In this document: positions 25,506 to 32,426 of the stretch, one piece after another
How the letters are laid out: each line of letters opens with the position of its first letter
How positions within the stretch are numbered: the first letter of the stretch is position 1
Assembly: GCA_902792535.1 (NCBI GenBank)
Contig: CADAZU010000005.1
Location: forward strand, 1 to 52,749
Length of the DNA: 52,749 nt
Direction of reading: 5' to 3'
From: an uncultured Bacteroidales bacterium
GTDB taxonomy: Bacteria; Bacteroidota; Bacteroidia; Bacteroidales; Paludibacteraceae
The notes under the pieces: generated by a model
Told to the model about the DNA's origin: nothing
Databases searched by the model: none
What the model saw: the letters and a program-made list of their open reading frames with translations, nothing else
Position numbers and translations under genes: made by a program

Positions 25506-26426
25506 CTATTTTTCGTACATTTTCGCTAAATTCTCGCTTTCTTCTTTGAATTCGTCTCGCAGATGGGCGGGTTCAAGGACTTCGAGGGTCGAACCGAATT
25601 TACGCAGTTCTTGGATGAAATCGTACGTCGGAGCAACATAGAAACCGAAGATACTGTACTCGTCGTTACGCTCCAACTCAAACTGGCTGCCGTGGATCGG
25701 TAGCGTGCGCATGTAGTTAGCGTCGTACGCGCTCATCTTCACCTTGATACGCTCTGCCTCGGTGATGCGTCGATCGACGCCGAACTGGTTAGCAAAGAAC
25801 TTCGACGCCTTGAAATCCTTGGGCATCTTAAACGTCTTATCCGTCGCGGTCAGCTCTTTCACACGGTCAAGCGAATAGACGCGCGGATCGGCTTCTTCGG
25901 GATGGTCATCCGGCTTGCCGATGACGTACCAACGACGTTTGGACAACTTCAAACAGTATGGTGCCAGCAGGAACGAGTGCGGCTCGGGACGCACGAAATT
26001 CTGATAAGAGATATATAGCTGTTTTCCGTCTCGCATGGCATTGACGATGGTGGACAGATAACGTGTTCCTTCGGGAATGGTCTCAAACAGAATACGATCT
26101 TCCATTCCGCCACCGAGGTTGACCATGTTATTGATGGCAAACGTGTTCATCAGCCACGAACGCATACCGGCTCCATTGGCTTCGTTGAGGCCTTGGATGG
26201 AATACTCTTTGGTGGTACGATTGCACACGATGTCGATACCGAACATCTCCTGAATGGTCTCACGATGGCGGTGGAAGTTTCGTTCCCCATACTCGGTCTC
26301 GTGCATGTCATTATACCGTGCAGTGGACCACCGGCGGTCTATCTCGTCCCGCGAGATATGCCCTGCGCTGTAGATCGTATCTACCAGCCAAATCAGTCTC
26401 TGAAAAAGTTTTGATTGAGCAGCCAT
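25506..26426 (-). CDS. WYL-domain transcriptional regulator
   Basis: A 306-residue protein. Residues 1-60 form a winged-helix start (LFQRLIWLVDTIYSAGHISRDEIDRRW). From about residue 115 the WYL domain follows: AMRDGKQLYISYQNF, APYCLKLSKRRWYVIGKP, and YSLDRVKELTATDKTF. A C-terminal extension follows (IHGSQFELERND, EELRKFGSTLEVLEP-like). WYL proteins such as BrxR and CapW are known repressors of phage-defence loci and bind inverted repeats. It is the last gene of the restriction-modification operon, directly beside operator A, so control of the ACTGAC-N7-GTCAGT sites is the leading inference. Confidence 0.87.
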   Translation of the reverse strand: MAAQSKLFQRLIWLVDTIYSAGHISRDEIDRRWSTARYNDMHETEYGERNFHRHRETIQEMFGIDIVCNRTTKEYSIQGLNEANGAGMRSWLMNTFAINNMVNLGGGMEDRILFETIPEGTRYLSTIVNAMRDGKQLYISYQNFVRPEPHSFLLAPYCLKLSKRRWYVIGKPDDHPEEADPRVYSLDRVKELTATDKTFKMPKDFKASKFFANQFGVDRRITEAERIKVKMSAYDANYMRTLPIHGSQFELERNDEYSIFGFYVAPTYDFIQELRKFGSTLEVLEPAHLRDEFKEESENLAKMYEK

Positions 26427-26453
26427 ACGATTTTCGTGTATAAATTCTATTGC

Positions 26454-27890
26454 TTAATATGATTGTTCATTAAATGCTTGATTCAATTTTGCCCATGCTT
26501 CATTAAGGTTAACTCCTACGAACTCTTTGTCGTAGCCGACAGGTTCGTGTAACGTAGGCTCCAATGATTGCGGAGATTCAAAAGATGATGTTTCCTCTTT
26601 TAGAGGGAAACATATACGGATGATTGCTATCACCTCGTCACCGCCTTGCTTGCCGGAGAAGTTCTTCGTGATAGTATCATGCGCCTTCTGATTGGCAAGA
26701 TAATATCGCCAGTTGCGTTTTCCTGCACAGATAAGATGCAATACGGCACTTCTGATAGCTTCGTTATGGGCAAAGGTTTTGCCATATAGTGCGTCTTCAT
26801 CTTTATAAGTGCGATATTTTTCTAATTTACTCAATACCCACAATACCAATAGATATTCCAGTTGGATGTATATGGCTCGCGTATTGTTGTTATCGTTGAG
26901 AATATCCGTAATTTTTTGATTAACCCAATAGTAGTCCTCCGATGGTATATGGCTGAAATTGGCTCGCACATAATAGTGTATGAGCGTATAAAACACCTTA
27001 CGACCAATATCTGTTTTGGGATTATGTTTGGCAAAATCCACCCAATTACCATTTGGAACCAAGATGTCATAGATGCACCACTCGTATTCTTCGTACAGAT
27101 CACGGAAAGGTTTGCGTTTAATCTCTTCTATCACTTTTGCAGCGGAGGCTTCATCGCGCTTCTGCTTCCATTCATTCACTATGGTTTCTAAGCGTTGGTA
27201 CTCTTTTTTTGATGCAGCGCGAAGTTCTTCTGCCTCTTTCGCTTCTCTTTCTTCTTCGGCTAATGCTTGTTGACACTTTGCTTCATTTTCTCTATCCCAG
27301 ACCGGACAACTAATCCATTCTCTATGTTCGGTGTCTTTCGTAAGCCGTTCAATTACATCTTGTTCTGTATATTCGGTTCCGAGTAAGTCTTTAAAATCAA
27401 TCTCTATGCAATATACTCCTCGTCGTCTTATGTCTTCTTTACGTTCCGTATCTACTTTATGACGGCAGTATATCTCGACCCATAATGGATAGGTTGCATC
27501 TTCTTGTGTACAAACGCAATCTGGCTTACGAGTAGAACTCTCGTCTTTCCATACTTGCTCTAATACTACATTGGCAAATTCCTTTTGCAGCGCTTCGTGC
27601 GTGACATATTCCGTATTATAAGCCGGTAACATCACCACTTTGTCTCGTTCAAGAACTTTCTGTGCCAACATGTGGAGTGCGGTCATGCGCGCGCCACCAC
27701 AATCAGCTCCGCTAGTGTGTGCGAAATGGTGCGTTTTTTTCTTTCCTCCGTTTCGGGCGATTAGGTCGTGCTGGCAATGAGGGCACACACAATCGCAGTC
27801 TAAACCGTTCGGAACCTGTGAATCATCAATAAACAATAACTCATCCGTAGTTCCTCGTTTTAGACCATATGTCAGCATTTTATCATGCAT
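26454..27890 (-). CDS. CoiA-like nuclease-family protein
   Basis: This 478-residue protein has a zinc-finger-like start (CVCPHCQ with C36 and C39; THHFAHTSG at 53-61), as in CoiA and related proteins. A PD-(D/E)xK-type core follows, with RKPDCVC (D124) and WVEIYCRHK (E139), and then DIRRRGVYCIEID. A charged coiled coil lies at about 200-250 (EEREAKEAEELRAASKK). The last 230 residues are helical and not recognised. CoiA is known from competence, but in Bacteroidota such proteins often sit in islands. Here it follows the second methylase by 10 bases and precedes the WYL gene by 27, so it is part of the restriction-modification operon. Whether it is the nuclease, an accessory part or a processing factor is unknown. 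Confidence 0.72.
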   Translation of the reverse strand: MHDKMLTYGLKRGTTDELLFIDDSQVPNGLDCDCVCPHCQHDLIARNGGKKKTHHFAHTSGADCGGARMTALHMLAQKVLERDKVVMLPAYNTEYVTHEALQKEFANVVLEQVWKDESSTRKPDCVCTQEDATYPLWVEIYCRHKVDTERKEDIRRRGVYCIEIDFKDLLGTEYTEQDVIERLTKDTEHREWISCPVWDRENEAKCQQALAEEEREAKEAEELRAASKKEYQRLETIVNEWKQKRDEASAAKVIEEIKRKPFRDLYEEYEWCIYDILVPNGNWVDFAKHNPKTDIGRKVFYTLIHYYVRANFSHIPSEDYYWVNQKITDILNDNNNTRAIYIQLEYLLVLWVLSKLEKYRTYKDEDALYGKTFAHNEAIRSAVLHLICAGKRNWRYYLANQKAHDTITKNFSGKQGGDEVIAIIRICFPLKEETSSFESPQSLEPTLHEPVGYDKEFVGVNLNEAWAKLNQAFNEQSY

Positions 27891-27900
27891 AGAGCTAATC

Positions 27901-29100
27901 TTATGCTAAACCGGTAAAGTCAGAAAGAGGACGGACTTTGGATCTGTATGTGTTAATACGCTGTTTAAGACGTGGTGGCTTCGTAAATTCCACCGGCTTA
28001 TTATCAAAAGGAATAACGATGTAATACTCCGCGTGCTCGGGATGAAAGCCATGTTGTTCAAGTGTTTCTTTTTTCCATATTGAGAACGAGCCTTCTTTTC
28101 CTTTTTTTATGTGGAAAAGTTGAGCATCATCACCACCTGTATGTAGTAAAACATAACGCATTTTCTCAAATCCGGGAGTTACTTGTAGAGATCCATCACT
28201 TTCGCCCGCGCGCATATAGCAGATTCCTTTTTCTATCATTAGTTCACGCGTCTCCTTACGAGCATGATTGACGATGACTGTTACCTCTTCTGGATTTTCG
28301 CGCATTTTGCTCAAAAACTTTTCTGCAACCTTTGTGTTGCTAATCTCTTCAACACGACGGATTCCTAATTGCAGAAATTCTTCTGACATATCTACACCGA
28401 TAAACTTACGTCCAAGAAGTTGAGCTGCAATACCAGTTGTACACGAGCCTGTAAAAGGATCAAGGATAGTATCACCTTCATGAGTGCAAGCAAGGATGAT
28501 GCGATAAAGCAAGCGCAAAGGTTTTTGAGTCGGGTGTTTTCCACATTTCTTCTCCCACATACTTGGTGCTGGAATCTTCCATACATCCGGCATGTGTACA
28601 CCTCCGTTCATCGATTTCATCAATTCGTAATTGAAAAAATGCTCCACTTTCATTTCCTTTCGAGCCCAGATAATGTATTCTGCTGAAAAGTTAAAGCGCT
28701 GGTCGGAAATTGTTGTCGGTGGGTCTGACTTTTGCCAAACGATGATATTGAGAATCTTGAACCGCTGTTCTTGCAAACATATTGCCACATCAAAAATATT
28801 ATGGTACGTGCCACTGACCCAAATAGTGCCATTCGGTTTTAGTACTTGACGGCAGGCGGAAATCCATTTTGTATTAAACTCGTGAACTTCTTTTGAAGGG
28901 CGTGCTCTATCCCAATTACCTTTATCAAAACTAATGATACGATTATTTATTCGAACCTTACCATTTCCTGACGACAAGAAATAAGGAGGATCAGCAAATA
29001 CGCAATCTACCGAATTTGGGGATAATTGTTGGCAAATAGAGGCGCTATCCCCATTTAACAACACGAAATCATTATGAGAATAATAAGGCTCCATTTGCAT
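27901..29100 (-). CDS. Beta-class adenine/cytosine-N4 DNA methyltransferase
   Basis: A 399-residue enzyme. Catalytic motif IV, DCVFADPPYFLSSG, at residues 32-45 comes before the SAM-binding motif, DPFTGSCTTGIAAQLLGRKFIGVD, at 214-237, which is the beta-class order seen in HinfI-like enzymes. HPTQKP (189-194) is the usual companion motif. Residues about 285-399 form an extra C-terminal domain (SFSIWKKETLEQHGF and others) that may help recognise DNA. It is the third gene of the restriction-modification operon, between the HNH gene (9-base gap) and the CoiA-like gene. Having two separate methylases in one operon is unusual. Confidence 0.9.
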   Translation of the reverse strand: MQMEPYYSHNDFVLLNGDSASICQQLSPNSVDCVFADPPYFLSSGNGKVRINNRIISFDKGNWDRARPSKEVHEFNTKWISACRQVLKPNGTIWVSGTYHNIFDVAICLQEQRFKILNIIVWQKSDPPTTISDQRFNFSAEYIIWARKEMKVEHFFNYELMKSMNGGVHMPDVWKIPAPSMWEKKCGKHPTQKPLRLLYRIILACTHEGDTILDPFTGSCTTGIAAQLLGRKFIGVDMSEEFLQLGIRRVEEISNTKVAEKFLSKMRENPEEVTVIVNHARKETRELMIEKGICYMRAGESDGSLQVTPGFEKMRYVLLHTGGDDAQLFHIKKGKEGSFSIWKKETLEQHGFHPEHAEYYIVIPFDNKPVEFTKPPRLKQRINTYRSKVRPLSDFTGLA

Positions 29101-29109
29101 AATGATGTT

Positions 29110-30294
29110 TTAAGCAAATAATCTATGACAATGGATATCCGTCTTTAGCGCATTATGCTGCGAAAGATACCACCGGAAGTCATCGCTTAGAATGTTTCTC
29201 GGTAATTCGTGAGAAGTTGTAATAGTCTGTAGATATTCCGCACTAGAATGAGGAACATTGTCACGTACTAACAAATGACCTTCTGGGGAGAATAATAGGA
29301 TGTCTGCATCAAACAACTTGTGGTGGTTTTGACATAGCCAAAGACCGTTATGACCATTTGTTGCATGAACGAACTTTTCTTCATCGCTCAAATTTACATT
29401 ATGGGATATTTCAGATACACCCCAAATATGAGCTCCTTGAATAATCTGCGGAATGTCGCATCCACACAATGCACATTTCTTGTAGCCAATACGCTGGAAC
29501 AGATTGTATGTATATGCAGAAGAACGCAGTTCATTTCTTTCAGGCGTATCAAATAGTTGTCGCCGATCAAAGGTAAGAGATGTATTATGAATCGTCAAAT
29601 TTGGGATATGAGCCAATGTGTTTAGAGAACTCTGAGGTAGTTGGCTCAAATCTTGTTCGCAGATATTATACAAATCTATCGGATTATCTGCAATGTGTGC
29701 AACTGCCAGAGCTAATAAGGTGGATTCGTATTTACTTGCGCCATAAACCTTCGCATAGATCTGTATCTTATCTATAGTTCTGGAAACATACGACGAGTTG
29801 TTCGAAGCGTTGCTCTGCTGATTATCGTTCCTATCTTGGATGATTTCATCAACATTAGAGTATGGTTGCAAATTTCCGTGATAATAGTCTCCTATATTTA
29901 GAAAGCGAACCCCGGCTGTCATCAAAAGTTTGTAAGCAAACAAGTGATAGTCTGTAAAAGGGTTGCCGACGTGCGGCATGAAATAATAGTACAGCCTTTT
30001 GTTGGCCGAAGGATCTGCATAAAATATATTGATAGCAGTTGGTACACTTTGTAAACTTGAGTTACGTCCTGCTATTTCAGTTTCGGATAATGAGATATAG
30101 TTCTTTGTGCCTTGCCACTCCAAAAGTAATAATCGTCCTTTGTTGTAGGTCGAAGTATCCCTTACAACTTGATACTGATTCTGCCCAGTAATACGATGAC
30201 AAATGTCTCTCAGTACTTCTGGCGTTAAAATTTCATCAAATAGCCCATACGTCTTTTGCGCATTAGGACGATATGTAAAAATGGCTTGAGGCAT
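29110..30294 (-). CDS. HNH restriction endonuclease
   Basis: A 394-residue protein. The C-terminal HNH_2-like nuclease is plain: zinc pair CALC at 274-277, GAHIWGVSE with the His near 289, NGHNGLWLCQNHHKLFD at about 313-329, then DILLFSPEG. The first 250 residues (including PHVGNPFTDYHLFAYKLLMTAGVRFLN) are not recognised beyond resembling restriction enzymes; they probably bind DNA. It lies between two methylase genes, 4 bases after the first and 9 before the second, which supports a type II role. The specificity is unknown. Confidence 0.85.
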   Translation of the reverse strand: MPQAIFTYRPNAQKTYGLFDEILTPEVLRDICHRITGQNQYQVVRDTSTYNKGRLLLLEWQGTKNYISLSETEIAGRNSSLQSVPTAINIFYADPSANKRLYYYFMPHVGNPFTDYHLFAYKLLMTAGVRFLNIGDYYHGNLQPYSNVDEIIQDRNDNQQSNASNNSSYVSRTIDKIQIYAKVYGASKYESTLLALAVAHIADNPIDLYNICEQDLSQLPQSSLNTLAHIPNLTIHNTSLTFDRRQLFDTPERNELRSSAYTYNLFQRIGYKKCALCGCDIPQIIQGAHIWGVSEISHNVNLSDEEKFVHATNGHNGLWLCQNHHKLFDADILLFSPEGHLLVRDNVPHSSAEYLQTITTSHELPRNILSDDFRWYLSQHNALKTDIHCHRLFA

Positions 30295-30298
30295 AAGT

Positions 30299-32152
30299 TT
30301 AATAATTTGTTATGATTATCTCTTTCCGGTTGTTATATCTGCCTTGGGTAACAGGAACATCAATGACATTATAATGTCGATGATTAGCCCAATCAGCAAT
30401 TTCTTTATTGTAGAAATCATCAATTTGGAGCACGTACGACAACATGAATTTAGAACCTCTTTCGGTTACAGCATCAAGGAAGTTGCACATCTTCTGTTCA
30501 TGTTCAAGCGTCCATCCCTCAAATCCACGTTTACCATCGTTATACACACCAAGAGTAGCACGGTATGGAGGATCTGCATAGACAAATGTGTCTGGATTGA
30601 TTCTTTCCAAAAGGTTCTCAAAGCTCGTATTTGTGTATTCTACATTACGTTGATGCAATACGCGTGAAAATGAGATGAACTTGGATTGTAAGCAACCATT
30701 GAACCAACGAGAGCCGGGAGGATTATTGAATTCGTGCGCTGAGTTGAATCGAATTTGTTGTTGGAAACCATATAGAATCAACGTGTATAGCATACGCGGG
30801 TCTCGCTTTTCAATAGGAATTTTATTATATGTCTCACGGATAGCAAGATAACCCTCTTTGTAATCTGGTGCTAATTGGTATTGTTTGATTAACTTGTCTA
30901 TATAGCGCAGATAAGAAACGGTGTCCGATTCAAAAGAACGGATTAATGCGTTTACAAACGGATTAATATCATTGTATACCAGGTGCTCTGCATCAATATT
31001 GATACCAACATTGAATCCTCCACCGAACAAATCAATGAATGTATGAATGGGATTATTGGGTAGATTCTGCTTGATAAACCCAATCATTTTTGCTTTGCAC
31101 CCCGTGTAGTTAAGTGGAGATTGTAGAACTACTTCCGATGTCGGTTTCTTTTCTACATAGAACAAATATTCACAGTGATTCTCTGCGCCTTGACATTTGA
31201 AGTTATTGTATTTCTTATAATTGATTACACGGCATTCATAAGTCTGCTCATAACCAAATCTTTTGAATGTTGATTCTACAAAATCAGGGGATATGAAGCC
31301 ATCATTATTATAACTGAAGATAATATACTTTGCCTTTGTCAAAGCCACCACTTTCTCAAATAATATCTGTGAATAATATTGCTTTGACCAGTCAGAGCGC
31401 ATTGGTGTAGTCGGGCGTGAGCCTGTGACCCTACTTACTGTCGGATTATCATTCAATACAAGCGTTTCTAATAAGTGATACTGAGTTCCATATTGGTTTT
31501 GAGTGTACGGAGGATCTAAATATAGGACATCACAATCTACATCGGCTATAATTTCCTCTATGCGCCGATTATATACTAGCACATCATTTACTATTCCTGT
31601 CTTACTGTCTATTGGTAAAAACTCAATCGATTTTAAGGCTCGTGCATCCCAATGTTTGAGAAAAGCGCCATATACACCTGCGGTATTCGAAACCGAAGAT
31701 ACTGCTTCTAATAAGCAAGCCAGCAAGTATTTGTATTCTCTGTCGTTGATTCTATGATTCTGATACCATTCTTCAATCTGATAGCGGAAATAATCAATTC
31801 TACCGGCATTCTCTGCGGTAAAGTACATACGGTTTGTTTGTGTAGGAGCATAAGTTGAATAGATGAAACCTTCACGAGTATTTTTGTCGCTTGCAAAGTA
31901 TTCAAAAGGATTGAAACCAAGTGTCTCAAATGTACACTGATTGGCATACAATCTACCTTCAGTGAAAGTTGTGCAACAATGGAGAATGTCGTTAATAATG
32001 AGATGCGGGAAAGCTTTCTTAACGGAATCGCTAACAGAACCCATTCCACAAAAGGCATCAAAGAAAATAGCATCTTCATCAAAGATACCCTTTTCTGCCA
32101 TTAATTGCAGAATGTCGTCTGTTAAGCTATCTTTATTTCCCAAAAATCTCAT
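30299..32152 (-). CDS. Fused double D12 adenine DNA methylase
   Basis: This 617-residue protein has two D12-class (Dam-like) adenine methylase domains in tandem. Domain 1 has FLGNKDSL near the start, FDAFCGMGS at 31-39 and LYLDPPYTQNQYG at about 211-223. Domain 2 has NYTGCKAKMIGFIKQN at 348-363, FIDLFGGGFN at 372-381 and YADPPYRATLG at about 525-535. The layout is that of M.FokI, in which each half methylates one strand of an asymmetric site. The start at 32152 (MRFLGNKD) is the family's usual start, and a good -7 box precedes it. A longer in-frame start at 32245 would be used if transcription began at operator B. It is the first gene of the restriction-modification operon. Confidence 0.9.
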   Translation of the reverse strand: MRFLGNKDSLTDDILQLMAEKGIFDEDAIFFDAFCGMGSVSDSVKKAFPHLIINDILHCCTTFTEGRLYANQCTFETLGFNPFEYFASDKNTREGFIYSTYAPTQTNRMYFTAENAGRIDYFRYQIEEWYQNHRINDREYKYLLACLLEAVSSVSNTAGVYGAFLKHWDARALKSIEFLPIDSKTGIVNDVLVYNRRIEEIIADVDCDVLYLDPPYTQNQYGTQYHLLETLVLNDNPTVSRVTGSRPTTPMRSDWSKQYYSQILFEKVVALTKAKYIIFSYNNDGFISPDFVESTFKRFGYEQTYECRVINYKKYNNFKCQGAENHCEYLFYVEKKPTSEVVLQSPLNYTGCKAKMIGFIKQNLPNNPIHTFIDLFGGGFNVGINIDAEHLVYNDINPFVNALIRSFESDTVSYLRYIDKLIKQYQLAPDYKEGYLAIRETYNKIPIEKRDPRMLYTLILYGFQQQIRFNSAHEFNNPPGSRWFNGCLQSKFISFSRVLHQRNVEYTNTSFENLLERINPDTFVYADPPYRATLGVYNDGKRGFEGWTLEHEQKMCNFLDAVTERGSKFMLSYVLQIDDFYNKEIADWANHRHYNVIDVPVTQGRYNNRKEIIITNY

Positions 32153-32180
32153 CTCGGATTGATTCTTATTAAATTCGGGT

Positions 32181-32211
32181 GCAAAGATACACAAAAAATC
32201 TGGATTATGAA
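32181..32211 (-). promoter_or_regulatory. Internal promoter just before the double D12 methylase
   Basis: A perfect -7 box TATCTTTGC at 32189-32181 with a weak -33 TTC at 32211-32209, 19 bases away. Transcription from here starts about 25 bases before the ATG at 32152 and would exclude the longer start at 32245. The sequence after the box (TTTGCACCCGA) nearly repeats that of operator-promoter B, as if the promoter had been duplicated. Confidence 0.6.
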
Positions 32212-32281
32212 AATTTATTTCATAAATTGCATCATTTTGACTCATTAAAACAACAAATTTCGTAATTTTTCAAAATCGGGT

Positions 32282-32318
32282 GCAAAAGTAGTACAACAAA
32301 CTGACACCAGAAGTCAGT
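32282..32318 (-). promoter_or_regulatory. Shared operator-promoter B (restriction-modification operon)
   Basis: ACTGAC (32300-32305), 7 bases, GTCAGT (32313-32318). The -33 TTC at 32312-32310 is in the spacer, and the -7 box TACTTTTGC is at 32290-32282, 19 bases away. The spacer sequence ACCAGAA is the same as in operator C. It controls the longest transcript of the operon, starting near 32276. Confidence 0.85.
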
Positions 32319-32382
32319 CGTGAAGAAAATAATGCAAAAAAGTGATTTTTTATGAAAATGAAGATATTTTTTTGCGTGAAAA

Positions 32383-32416
32383 TGTAAAAGTGTGAGCGTT
32401 TGCCCACACTTTTACA
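32383..32416. terminator. Strong hairpin after the DUF3987 gene
   Basis: TGTAAAAGTGTG (32383-32394) and CACACTTTTACA (32405-32416) form a perfect 12-base stem with a 10-base loop, directly after the stop codon at 32427. The T-run on the minus strand is interrupted, so termination is likely rather than certain. Confidence 0.7.
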
Positions 32417-32426
32417 TGTTGCCACG

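Noticed and set aside
26454-27890. A natural-competence locus around the CoiA-like gene
   Set aside because: No other competence gene is nearby. The gene sits inside a restriction-modification operon, so the context argues for defence rather than DNA uptake.
32153-32245. The longer N-terminus of the double D12 methylase as the main start
   Set aside because: The extra 31 codons overlap a perfect TATCTTTGC promoter box and lack similarity to methylase starts. MRFLGNKDSL is the usual beginning. It is kept only as an alternative form.
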